Notes: generated by a model from the sequence alone, not told the origin. Shown: positions 1 to 6,835, counted from the stretch's first letter. The stretch: DNA of 9,129 bases from SG8-39 sp041558415 (GCA_041558415.1 JBFFEY010000093.1:1-9129); one strand, 5' to 3'. Made by a program: numbers and translations.

Positions 1-1
1 C

Positions 2-469
2 GCGGAGCAGGCCGTACGCAGCGTGGCGCTCGGCATACTCGGTGTCGCGCTGCTGCAGGGGCTGCTCGCGGGCATGGGTTTTCTCGTCGCCGGCGTGCCG
101 GCGGCCGGGCTGCTGACGCTGATCTGCGTCGTGCTCGGCGTTATCCAGCTCGGCGTCGGCCTGGTGGTCATCCCGGCCGTCATCTACCTCTTCTCGACCG
201 CCGAGACGTTCACCGCCGTCGCCTTCCTCGTCTACGCCATCGTCATCCTGCCGCTCGACAACATCCTCAAGCCGCTGCTGCTCGGCCGGGGCGTGCGGGT
301 GCCGATGGCCGTGGTGTTCATCGGCGCGATCGGCGGCTTCATCCGCCACGGCATCGTCGGGCTGTTCGTCGGCGCGGTGATCTTCACGCTCGGCTACGGC
401 CTGTTCATGGCCTGGCTCGGGCCGAGCGACAGGCGGGCGACGGATCGCACCGCTTCGCGCGAAGCGTGA
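2..469 (+). CDS. AI-2E family transporter (permease), 3' part only
   Basis: This is the C-terminal part of an AI-2E family integral membrane protein; the frame is open to the left edge, so the true start is outside the window. About 155 residues are visible. They are very hydrophobic and hold several membrane segments. Family hallmarks are the LVAGVPAAGLLTL segment, then PAVIYLF, then LDNILKPLLLGRG, then FIGAIGGFIRHGIVGLFVGAVI. These match the conserved C-terminal half of the family, whose members include proposed autoinducer-2 exporters and sodium/proton antiporters; the substrate here cannot be read from sequence. The GTG at 23 is an internal codon, not a convincing start. The protein ends in a short basic and polar tail. 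The gene converges on the DUF938 methyltransferase gene with only 5 bases between the two stop codons. Confidence 0.88.
   Translation, partial: AEQAVRSVALGILGVALLQGLLAGMGFLVAGVPAAGLLTLICVVLGVIQLGVGLVVIPAVIYLFSTAETFTAVAFLVYAIVILPLDNILKPLLLGRGVRVPMAVVFIGAIGGFIRHGIVGLFVGAVIFTLGYGLFMAWLGPSDRRATDRTASREA
451..466. repeat. 16-base perfect palindrome at the end of the AI-2E gene
   Basis: The sequence cgcttcgcgcgaagcg is its own reverse complement and can form a 6-bp stem with a GCGC loop. It lies immediately before the stop codon of the + strand gene and just beyond the stop of the convergent - strand gene. Its position suits a shared 3'-end hairpin. No T-run follows on either strand, so a classical Rho-independent terminator is not shown. 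Confidence 0.4.
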
Positions 470-474
470 TGCCG

Positions 475-1080
475 TCAGTTGGCGTAGCGCAATACCACCG
501 TCAGGTTGTTCGCCGGCATCTCGACCACCTCCGCCAGGTGGAAGCCGCGCAGCGCCGCCTCGCGCACGACATCGTCCAGGTCGCGCACCCCCCAGCGCGG
601 ATGCTGACTGCGCAGGCTTTCGTCGAACGCCGCGTTCGAAGGCGCGGTGTGCCGCCCGCCGCGCATGAACGGCCCGTAGAGCACCAGCGGCCCGCCCGGC
701 GGCAGCAGCTGCTCGCAGCCGTAGAGCAGGCCGAGGCAGGCCTCCCAGGGCGCGATGTGGATCATGTTGATGCAGACCACGGCGTCGACCTTGTCGAGCA
801 TGTACGGCCAGCGCGCATTCATCATGTCGAGCGCAATCGGTGCAAGCACGTTCGCCACTTTCTCCTGCGCGATCCACGCGCGGATCGATTCGCGCGCTGC
901 CCGATCCGGATCGCTCGGCTGCCAGGTCAGGTTGTGCAGCGCGCGCGCGAAATAGACGGCGTGCTCGCCCGAGCCGCTGGCGATCTCGAGCACGCGCCCG
1001 GCCGGCGGCAGCACGCGTTGCAGCACTTCGAGAATCGGGCCGCGGTTGCGCTGCGCCGAGGCAGACGAGAGCCGGCTCAT
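475..1080 (-). CDS. DUF938 / METTL26-like SAM-dependent methyltransferase
   Basis: The product is a 201-residue class I methyltransferase of the DUF938 family, whose human relative is METTL26. The SAM-binding motif I is VLEIASGSGEHAVYFA (residues 30-45). Acidic residues DPD follow at 57-59, NMIHI at 105-109 and LYGPF at 134-138. The family-typical PSNAAFDESLR is at 147-157 and MPANNL at 188-193, so the fold looks complete and the length is normal. The substrate of this family is unknown to me. The ATG at 1078-1080 overlaps the stop of the upstream MFS gene by 4 bases (ATGA), which indicates translational coupling and fixes the start; the frame stays open further upstream, but that stretch lies inside the MFS gene. 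No strong Shine-Dalgarno is visible. As the last gene of the AmmeMemoRadiSam block, it may act on the same substrate (inference). Confidence 0.88.
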   Translation of the reverse strand: MSRLSSASAQRNRGPILEVLQRVLPPAGRVLEIASGSGEHAVYFARALHNLTWQPSDPDRAARESIRAWIAQEKVANVLAPIALDMMNARWPYMLDKVDAVVCINMIHIAPWEACLGLLYGCEQLLPPGGPLVLYGPFMRGGRHTAPSNAAFDESLRSQHPRWGVRDLDDVVREAALRGFHLAEVVEMPANNLTVVLRYAN

Positions 1081-2321
1081 CGCAGGCGGTGCAGCTTCAG
1101 GGTCATCAGTGGCCCCAGCAGTGCGCCGAGGCCAAGCGTCGCCCAGGCGATCCCCCAGGCCATCGCATCGGACGAGGCTTTGCCACTGCCCGCGAGGTCG
1201 AGCGCCCAGCCGAACGCCACCGGGCTCACCACGCCGGCGCCGAAGCCGACCACCGAGCGGACCGCGTAGGCCACGCCCAGGACGTGCGGCGGCACGCTTT
1301 CGGCCAGCACCAGCGAGTGGGTGGAGGAATCGGCGATGGCAGAGAAGTTGTAAAGGCAGGCGAGCGCCACCAGGGCGATCGCCGGCAGCCACAGCAGCCA
1401 GCCGATCGAGAACGACAGTGCCAGGCTGAGCGACGACCACAGCAGGATGGTGCGCGTGCGCCCCCAGCGGTCCGCCATGGTGCCGCCGACGATGCTGCCG
1501 CCAATGTTGGCCACGTAGGTCAGTGCGCCGAGCGACAGCGCCGCCGCCGCGGCAACCTTGGCCGAGTCGCCACCGGCCATGAACGCCGCGGTCAGGAAGG
1601 CCGGCAGCCAGGCCCACATCCCGAGCAGCTCCCAGTTGTGCGCGGTGTAGCCCCAGATCGAGAGCATGCCCTTGCGGTTCCTGATCACCGCGCTCAGCGC
1701 GGCACGCATCGGCTCGCCTGCGGGGCGCGGATGCACGTGGTTCGGCGTCGCACGCGTAACGAAGAGCGACACCGCCCAGGCGCCGAGCGGCATCAGCGCA
1801 ATGGCGGCGAGCGCCGCGCGCCAGCCGGCGAAGGTCAGCACGAGGCCGGCGAGGCCGAGCGCTGCCGCATAGCCCGCGCTCGAGGCGGCGATGAACATGC
1901 CCATGGCCCGCCCGCGCCGCTCGTAGCTGACGTTATCGTTGAGCAGCGCAAGCACCGGCGTGTAGGTGCCCCCCTGGCACAGCCCGGTGAGCGCGTGCAG
2001 CCAGAGCGCCGAGCTAAGGCCGTCGGCAAAGGCGACGAAAACGAACGGACTTAGCCACGCCGCGACGCCGGTCGCCAGCCAGGCGCGCTTCGCCCCGTAG
2101 TGATCGGCGATGAAGCCGACGACGAACAGCGAACTGAGGTAGCCGAGGTGGAAGGCCGCCTGGATGAGTCCCGCATCGCGCGCCGACAGACCCCAAGCTT
2201 CGCGCGTCAGCGGCAGCACCGCCGAGTAGGCGACGAACCAGCTTGCGGCGAGCGCGCGACTCGCACAGACGCCGGCAAGCCAGGCGCCGGAGCCTGGCGC
2301 CGGGCCGGCGCTCGCCCTCAA
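1077..2321 (-). CDS. MFS transporter
   Basis: This is a 414-residue major facilitator superfamily permease with about 12 hydrophobic segments in two halves. Motif A appears as GFIADHYGAKR at residues 69-79, and its second-half copy as GGTMADRWGRTR at 279-290. ERRGRAMG at 134-141 fits the cytoplasmic loop between helices 4 and 5. A hydrophilic central loop (about 190-215) separates the halves. The predicted start is a TTG at 2319-2321, overlapping the stop of the radical SAM gene by 4 bases (TTGA). A GAGG sits 7 bases upstream of it, and no later start would keep the first membrane helix. Substrate and direction of transport cannot be read from the sequence. Its position between the radical SAM enzyme and the methyltransferase suggests transport of a substrate or product of that pathway (inference). 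Confidence 0.88.
   Translation of the reverse strand: MRASAGPAPGSGAWLAGVCASRALAASWFVAYSAVLPLTREAWGLSARDAGLIQAAFHLGYLSSLFVVGFIADHYGAKRAWLATGVAAWLSPFVFVAFADGLSSALWLHALTGLCQGGTYTPVLALLNDNVSYERRGRAMGMFIAASSAGYAAALGLAGLVLTFAGWRAALAAIALMPLGAWAVSLFVTRATPNHVHPRPAGEPMRAALSAVIRNRKGMLSIWGYTAHNWELLGMWAWLPAFLTAAFMAGGDSAKVAAAAALSLGALTYVANIGGSIVGGTMADRWGRTRTILLWSSLSLALSFSIGWLLWLPAIALVALACLYNFSAIADSSTHSLVLAESVPPHVLGVAYAVRSVVGFGAGVVSPVAFGWALDLAGSGKASSDAMAWGIAWATLGLGALLGPLMTLKLHRLR
2278..2303 (-). repeat. two tandem 13-base near-copies at the start of the MFS gene
   Basis: On the - strand, CCGGCGCCAGGCT is followed directly by CCGGCGCCTGGCT, matching at 12 of 13 positions. The unit length is not a multiple of three, so gain or loss of one copy would shift the MFS reading frame shortly after its TTG start. 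The pair can also fold on itself (CCAGGC with GCCTGG). With only two copies in GC-rich DNA, chance is a fair explanation. Confidence 0.5.
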
Positions 2322-3403
2322 GCGTGCGCCTCGAGCCTGACCGGAATGCGCCGGCGTCCGAAGGGCTTATCGAACTTCGCGTAGCGGCCGGCGAGCCGCG
2401 TGCCGCAGTGCATGCAGGCGCCTTGCGCATCCAGGGCGTAGGCGCGGATGTCGTACCAGTCGCGCTGAATCACGCACTTGCCGCAGGACGGGCAGTAGGT
2501 CGAGCCGCCCGCCTCGTCATGCACGTTGCCGGTGTAGACGTAGTGCAACCCCGCAGCCAGCGCCAGCCTGCGCGCGCGCGCCAGCGTCTGCGGCGGCGTC
2601 GGCGGCACGTCGGTCATTTTCCAGTCCGGGTGGAAGGCGCTGAAATGCAGCGGCACGTCGGGCCCGAGGCGCTCGAGGATCCACTGGCACTCGGCCTCGA
2701 TCTCGGCGTCCGAGTCGTTCTTGCCCGGGATGAGCAGCGTGGTGATCTCGGTCCAGACGTCCGTTTCCTTCACCAGGTACTCGAGCGTATCGAGTACCGG
2801 CTGCAGGTGCGCACCGGTGAGCTTGTGATAGAAGTCCTCGGTAAACGCCTTGAGGTCGACGTTCACCGCGTCGATCTTCGAGAAGAACTCGCGCCGCGGC
2901 TCGGCGTGTATGTAGCCGGCAGTCACTGCCACGGTCTGGATGCCCTTCGCATGACAGGCGTCGGCGGTGTCGATCGCATATTCGGCGAAGATCACCGGGT
3001 CGTTGTACGTGAAGGCCACCGACTTGCAGCCGAGTCGTTCGGCCGCCGCGGCGATCGCTTCGGGGGTCGCCGCGTCCATCAGGGTGTCCATCTCGCGCGA
3101 CTTCGAGATGTCCCAGTTCTGGCAGAACTTGCACGCCAGGTTGCAGCCCGCGGTGCCGAAGGACAGCACACTCGAGCCGGGATAGAACTGGTTGAGCGGC
3201 TTTTTCTCGATCGGATCGACGCAAAAGCCCGAGGAGCGCCCGTAGGTCGTGAGCAGCATCCGACCGCCTGCCATGCGGCGCACGAAGCACAGCCCGCGCT
3301 GGCCTTCGTGCAACCGGCAGTCGCGGGGGCACAGGTCGCACTGCACGCGGCCGTCGTCGAGCGCATGCCACCAGCGGCCTGGATACTTGGATTCGGGGAC
3401 CAT
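2318..3403 (-). CDS. amrS: AmmeMemoRadiSam system radical SAM enzyme
   Basis: The product is a 361-residue radical SAM protein related to pyruvate formate-lyase activating enzymes. The 4Fe-4S/SAM motif is CNLACKFC, with cysteines at 87, 91 and 94. In front is an extra cysteine cluster (C22, C25, C29, C39) in the context CDLCPRDC. At the C-terminus is a ribbon-like cluster (C304, C307, C310, C330, C333). Both extra clusters could hold zinc or an auxiliary Fe-S centre; sequence cannot decide which. YTGNVHDEAGG just before the last cluster is typical of this family. The chemistry of the family is not established as far as I know. I chose the ATG at 3401-3403, one base after the stop of the upstream Memo-AMMECR1 gene; a TTG at 3424 would add seven residues and overlap that gene. 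The stop overlaps the MFS start, so the genes are very probably cotranscribed. Confidence 0.92.
   Translation of the reverse strand: MVPESKYPGRWWHALDDGRVQCDLCPRDCRLHEGQRGLCFVRRMAGGRMLLTTYGRSSGFCVDPIEKKPLNQFYPGSSVLSFGTAGCNLACKFCQNWDISKSREMDTLMDAATPEAIAAAAERLGCKSVAFTYNDPVIFAEYAIDTADACHAKGIQTVAVTAGYIHAEPRREFFSKIDAVNVDLKAFTEDFYHKLTGAHLQPVLDTLEYLVKETDVWTEITTLLIPGKNDSDAEIEAECQWILERLGPDVPLHFSAFHPDWKMTDVPPTPPQTLARARRLALAAGLHYVYTGNVHDEAGGSTYCPSCGKCVIQRDWYDIRAYALDAQGACMHCGTRLAGRYAKFDKPFGRRRIPVRLEAHA
2329..2332 (-). promoter_or_regulatory. Shine-Dalgarno supporting the TTG start of the MFS gene
   Basis: GAGG on the - strand lies 7 bases before the TTG at 2321, inside the last codons of the radical SAM gene. 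It is the main support for the unusual start codon of the MFS gene. Confidence 0.5.
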
Positions 3404-3404
3404 G

Positions 3405-4775
3405 TCAGTGACTCGCAAAGTCAAATTCGCGCCACTTCAAGGCGCGATAGCGCCAGACGCGGCAGCGCGCCAGGCGCGTGTCAGCCGGCAGCCCCGCCTT
3501 GGCGAGGAGCTCGGTCAGGAAGCGCCGCTTGTCCGGGATCGACGCCCAAACCTGCGGCAGGAAGGTCGCGCGCCGGTCGTTTAGCTGCAGGATGAGGCCG
3601 TCCTCGCCCGGCGTGACCGTCTCGAGCAGCTCAGCCTCGTCCGCAAAGTGCAGCGACTTGGGCGTCGACAGCAGCGAAACCTCGAGCTGCGTGTCGCCCC
3701 ATTCGGCGGACGTCAGCGGCGCAAAGCGCGGATCGCCGAATGCGGCCGCGAGCGCGTTCGCCACGACGTCCTCACCCAGCGCCCGCCGTGCCTCGAGGCT
3801 GCCGATGCAGCCGCGCAGTTTGCCCGCGCGCGTGAGGGTGACGAAGGTGGCGCCCGACTGGCGCAGCCAGAGCGGCGCGTCCACGCGCGGCGCCTCGGGC
3901 AACTCGCCGAAGCGGTGCGCGAGCGCCGCGCGCGCCAGCGCAAGCAGCGTCCGGCCGGCCTCCTGCGCCGCCACCGGTTCGCCTTCGAACAGCGCGAACG
4001 CCGAGTAGCCGACCACGTGATCGCGCCCGCCCGCGGTATCGCCGGAATTGCAGGCCGCGAGGCGCCGGATCGTCATGCCACGCGCGCGCGCGACGCCGAG
4101 TAGGCCGTTCAGCGGCGTCGCGCCACAGGCCTGCTCGTGGCGGATATCCGTCGCCAGCGCCTCGATGCGTACCAGCGTCTCGCCATCGATGCGCAGCGCG
4201 TCACGGTAGGGGTGGTAATGCGACAGGTCAGTGCTCACGACGATGAGCGTCTCCGGCCCGCCCCACAGCCGCTCGATCACCTCGCCCACTTCGCTGCGGC
4301 TGGCATCGCCCACGGCAAGCGGTACCAGCGCGAAGTCGCCCAGCACGCGCTGCAGAAACGGCAGCTGGACCTCGAGCGAATGCTCGAGCGCGTGCGCGGG
4401 CCCGCTCACCACCACCTGCGGCAGATCGGCGAGCGCATCGCGCGCCGCCGGGTCGATCGCGACGCGGCCGAGCGGCGTTTCGAAGGTCTCGGCGTCGGGC
4501 AACGCCAGGCCGCGTACCGGCACGCGGTGCACGGGACCAAGCAGCACCACGCGCTTGACGATGCCGCGCGCGGGCGTCAGCGCATCGTAGGCGTAAGCCG
4601 CCACCGGCCCGGAGTAGATGTAACCCGCGTGCGGCGCGATCACCGCCTTGGGAAAGCCAAGCCGCGGCCCCAGCAACGCGACGTCGTCGAGCATGTCGCC
4701 GACCTCGGATGACAGCACGCGCGAGTCGGCGGGATAGAACGCGCCCGCCACGGCGGCGGGCCGCATCGGCGTCAT
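3405..4775 (-). CDS. amrBA: Memo-AMMECR1 fusion (AmmeMemoRadiSam system proteins B and A)
   Basis: One 456-residue protein joins two families that are often encoded separately. Residues about 4-265 are a Memo domain: RPAAVAGAFYPAD near the start, H49 in APHAGYIYSG, H83 in GPVH, H186 and H188 in STDLSHYHPY, and C242 in CNSGDTAGG. These match the metal-site-like His and Cys positions conserved in Memo proteins and in related extradiol dioxygenase folds. Residues about 272-456 are an AMMECR1 domain with its signature LRGCIG at 320-325, followed by FGDPRF and by LPQVWASIPDKRRFL near the end. No biochemical role is firmly known for either in bacteria. The start is uncertain. I took ATG 4775 (MTPMRP); ATG 4766 gives the family-like MRPAAVAG, and ATG 4799 or the far upstream 4865 look less likely. 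No good Shine-Dalgarno is visible before any of them. The next gene downstream begins one base after the stop. Confidence 0.93.
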   Translation of the reverse strand: MTPMRPAAVAGAFYPADSRVLSSEVGDMLDDVALLGPRLGFPKAVIAPHAGYIYSGPVAAYAYDALTPARGIVKRVVLLGPVHRVPVRGLALPDAETFETPLGRVAIDPAARDALADLPQVVVSGPAHALEHSLEVQLPFLQRVLGDFALVPLAVGDASRSEVGEVIERLWGGPETLIVVSTDLSHYHPYRDALRIDGETLVRIEALATDIRHEQACGATPLNGLLGVARARGMTIRRLAACNSGDTAGGRDHVVGYSAFALFEGEPVAAQEAGRTLLALARAALAHRFGELPEAPRVDAPLWLRQSGATFVTLTRAGKLRGCIGSLEARRALGEDVVANALAAAFGDPRFAPLTSAEWGDTQLEVSLLSTPKSLHFADEAELLETVTPGEDGLILQLNDRRATFLPQVWASIPDKRRFLTELLAKAGLPADTRLARCRVWRYRALKWREFDFASH

Positions 4776-4839
4776 CGCACTGAGATGGGATCGAGGCATG
4801 CGTGAAAGACCCAGTCGAAAAGCCCCGCTTGCTTCGTTT
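4776..4839. other. 64-base gap between pncC and the Memo-AMMECR1 gene
   Basis: This is the longest gap between codirectional genes in the window apart from the rplS-ribBX junction. On the - strand it contains AAGCGGGGCTTTTCG (4830-4816), a 4-bp stem with a GGG loop followed by a few T residues; this is at best a weak terminator. I see no convincing -35/-10 pair. It is the natural place for a boundary between the two blocks, but read-through is equally possible. Confidence 0.35.
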
Positions 4840-5346
4840 CTAGTCCTGCGTGTGCACCGCGTCAAGCACCTCGATCAAACCTTGCAGCGAGCGGATCACC
4901 GATTGTCGGCGCACCGCGCCCCGATCGCCCGTAAAGCGGCGTGTCTCGCTGCGCGGCTGCCGGTCGCGCAGCGCCCAGGCAAAGCAGACCATGCCGACGG
5001 GTTTTTCCGGACTGCCGCCGCTCGGCCCGGCGACGCCCGTGACCGCGACCGCCACCGTCGCATGGCTTGCCGCGAGCGCCCCCTGCGCCATCGCGCGTGC
5101 TGTTTCCTCGCTCACCGCCCCGCAGCGCTGCAGCGTTTCGGTCTGCACCCCGAGTGATTCCTGTTTCGCCGCGTTCGAGTAGGTGACATAGCCGCGCTCG
5201 AACCAGCCCGAGCTGCCGGCCACGGCGGTGATCGCCTGCGCGACCCAGCCACCGGTGCAGGATTCCGCGGTCACCAGCATGTGACCACCGGCCTTGAGTC
5301 GCGTCCCGGCCAGGGTGGCGAGCGCGGTGAGCGTATCGGCGTTCAT
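4840..5346 (-). CDS. pncC: nicotinamide-nucleotide amidohydrolase, stand-alone CinA C-terminal domain
   Basis: The 168-residue product is a CinA/PncC-type amidase, which turns nicotinamide mononucleotide into nicotinate mononucleotide and ammonia in the cytoplasm, returning the pyridine nucleotide to NAD synthesis. The catalytic serine motif is TAESCTGG (residues 26-33, Ser29), followed by YVTYSNAAK (53-61) and VTGVAGPSGG (102-111). It has only the C-terminal domain, as in E. coli PncC; the N-terminal domain of full-length CinA is absent. The ATG at 5344-5346 lies 8 bases after the pgpA stop. An in-frame extension upstream runs through pgpA and is not believable. No clear Shine-Dalgarno is seen, so translation may depend on coupling to pgpA. 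It is the last gene of the ribBX block before a 64-base gap. Confidence 0.9.
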   Translation of the reverse strand: MNADTLTALATLAGTRLKAGGHMLVTAESCTGGWVAQAITAVAGSSGWFERGYVTYSNAAKQESLGVQTETLQRCGAVSEETARAMAQGALAASHATVAVAVTGVAGPSGGSPEKPVGMVCFAWALRDRQPRSETRRFTGDRGAVRRQSVIRSLQGLIEVLDAVHTQD

Positions 5347-5354
5347 GGAACGGT

Positions 5355-5840
5355 TCAGAACAGCAGGCGCTTGGCGACCGCCAGCACGAGCAGTGTATAG
5401 CCGGCCGCCACCAAGTCGTCGAACATGACGCCGAAGCCGCCCTTCAGGCGGGCCTCGAGCTGCCGGATCGGCGCCGGCTTGACGATGTCGAAGGCGCGAA
5501 ACAGGACGAACGCGGCGAGCTGCCAGGGCCAGGCCTGCGGCACGATCGACAGCACAAGGAGGAACGCGACCACCTCGTCCCAGACCAGGGCGCCATGGTC
5601 GGCCACGCCGAGGTGACGGCCCGTCACGCCGCAGGCCCACACGCCGAGCGTGAACAGCACGACGAGCAGCAGCGCGAGCAAGAGCGGTTCCGGTACGGCG
5701 GCCAACAGCCACCACAGCGGCCAGGCGAGCAGCGTGCCGAAGGTGCCCGGCGCACGTGGCAGCGCCCCGACGCCGAAACCGAGCGCGATGAAGTGCGCCG
5801 GATGCGCGAGCGCGAAGGCCGCACCGGGGTGCGCCGCCAT
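5355..5840 (-). CDS. pgpA: phosphatidylglycerophosphatase A
   Basis: The 161-residue membrane protein removes the phosphate from phosphatidylglycerophosphate to give phosphatidylglycerol at the inner membrane. Family motifs are in order: GFGVGALPRAPGTFGT (residues 21-36), DHGALVWDE (81-89), FRAFDIVKP (114-122) and FGVMFDDL (136-143). The acidic residues in the second and fourth motifs are the likely Mg-binding catalytic ones. Hydrophobic segments at about 37-50, 52-70, 90-113 and 144-160 fit membrane helices. The ATG overlaps the thiL stop by one base (TGATG), and a GGAG lies 8 bases upstream (5849-5852), so the start is secure. The pairing with thiL is common in proteobacteria and reflects position rather than a shared pathway. 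Confidence 0.95.
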   Translation of the reverse strand: MAAHPGAAFALAHPAHFIALGFGVGALPRAPGTFGTLLAWPLWWLLAAVPEPLLLALLLVVLFTLGVWACGVTGRHLGVADHGALVWDEVVAFLLVLSIVPQAWPWQLAAFVLFRAFDIVKPAPIRQLEARLKGGFGVMFDDLVAAGYTLLVLAVAKRLLF

Positions 5841-6802
5841 CAGGACGGCTCCGCAAAGTGGTCGTAGCCCGCGGGGGGCGCGATCGGCTGCCCCTGCGCG
5901 TCGAGCAGGACAAGCCGTGTCGGCGTCGCCTGGATGGCGCCGACCCGACTTAGGGCGATTCCGAGCTCGCTGCCGAGCGCCGCGATCGCGGCGCGCACAC
6001 GCTGCGCCGCGGTGAAAATCAGCTCATAGTCGTCGCCCCCGGCGAGCGTGCACTGCAGGTCGAGCGCGGCATCGCCGGTGCGTACGCCGGGCAATTGCGC
6101 AACATGCACCAGCGCGCCGACACCGGAGCGCTCGAGCACGTGCCCGAGATCGGCGGCAAATCCATCCGACACGTCGATCGCCGCACTCGCCAGCCCACGC
6201 AGACGTTCACCGAGCGCGACGCGCGGTTCGGGCGTCTCGAGACAGGCCTGCGCCCGCGCTGCCTGCGGCGCGGCCAGCCGCACGCGGCCCTGCAGCGCGG
6301 CGAGCGCGGCAGCCGCTTGGCCGAGCTCGCCGGAGACCCAGATGTCGTCACCCGGCCGCGCACCGCCGCGCGTCAGCGCGTACTCCGGCGGCACCTCGCC
6401 CAGCACGCTCACCGAGATCGTCAGCGGGCCGCGTGTCGTGTCGCCGCCCACCAGGTCCACGTCGAAACGCCGCGCCAGCGCGAACAGGCCGGCGCTGAAC
6501 TCGGCGAGCCAGGCTTCGTCGGCCACGGGCAGTGCGATGGACAGCGTCGCCCAGCGCGGCGTCGCGCCCATGGCCGCAAGATCGGAAAGATTGACGGCGA
6601 GCGCCTTGTGGCCAAGCGCGCGGGGCGGCGTGGCGTCCGGGAAATGCCGGCCGGCGAGCAGCATGTCGGTCGACACGGCGAGCGCCATGCCCGGTTCGAC
6701 GCGCAGCAGCGCCGCATCGTCGCCCACGCCGAGCAGCGTGCGCAGACCGGCGTGCGCGGGCCGCTCGAAGAATCGCCGGATCAGATCGAATTCGCTCGCC
6801 AT
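5840..6802 (-). CDS. thiL: thiamine-monophosphate kinase
   Basis: The 320-residue product phosphorylates thiamine monophosphate with ATP to thiamine diphosphate, the last step of the pathway, in the cytoplasm. It has the expected length and a full set of AIR synthase-like motifs: GVGDDAA (25-31), STDMLLAGRHF (44-54), GHKALAVNLSDLAAMGA (64-80), GGDTTRG (119-125), AIDVSDGFAADL (208-219) and GGDDYEL (255-261). The aspartates in these motifs are the Mg and nucleotide ligands in the family. GYDHF near the end (312-316) is also typical. The ATG is 33 bases after the nusB stop, and a modest GGA lies just upstream. A perfect palindrome occupies the gap and may affect access to this start. Confidence 0.96.
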   Translation of the reverse strand: MASEFDLIRRFFERPAHAGLRTLLGVGDDAALLRVEPGMALAVSTDMLLAGRHFPDATPPRALGHKALAVNLSDLAAMGATPRWATLSIALPVADEAWLAEFSAGLFALARRFDVDLVGGDTTRGPLTISVSVLGEVPPEYALTRGGARPGDDIWVSGELGQAAAALAALQGRVRLAAPQAARAQACLETPEPRVALGERLRGLASAAIDVSDGFAADLGHVLERSGVGALVHVAQLPGVRTGDAALDLQCTLAGGDDYELIFTAAQRVRAAIAALGSELGIALSRVGAIQATPTRLVLLDAQGQPIAPPAGYDHFAEPS

Positions 6803-6814
6803 TGTGTCCGGCGG

Positions 6815-6830
6815 CGCCCGGCGCCGGGCG
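6815..6830. repeat. 16-base perfect palindrome between nusB and thiL
   Basis: The sequence cgcccggcgccgggcg is self-complementary and can form a 6-bp all-GC stem with a GCGC loop in the mRNA. It fills the middle of the 33-base gap and ends about 12 bases before the thiL start. It lacks a T-run, so it is not a classical terminator. It could limit thiL translation, stabilise an mRNA end, or be a GC-rich coincidence. Confidence 0.45.
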
Positions 6831-6835
6831 TGCCT

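Noticed and set aside
475..1617. A 380-codon frame extending the DUF938 methyltransferase upstream
   Set aside because: The extra N-terminal 179 residues lie inside the MFS gene in another frame and have no domain-like pattern. The ATGA overlap at 1080 gives the natural start.
2280..2297. CCAGGC/GCCTGG inverted repeat as a terminator after the radical SAM gene
   Set aside because: It lies inside the N-terminal coding region of the MFS gene, has no T-run, and is a by-product of the 13-base tandem repeat.
2243..3595. A 450-codon + strand open frame opposite the radical SAM gene
   Set aside because: It is antisense to a clear radical SAM enzyme and shows only compositional Arg/Val/His-rich sequence with no recognisable motif.
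4776..4866. An independent promoter for the Memo-AMMECR1 operon
   Set aside because: I looked for -35/-10 pairs on the - strand in and just before the gap and found none convincing; the only structure is a weak 4-bp stem.
4840..5913. Possible PgpA-PncC fusion or frameshift because one frame spans both
   Set aside because: The two genes are in different frames, each complete with its own start and stop, 8 bases apart. The upstream part of the long frame does not encode PgpA.
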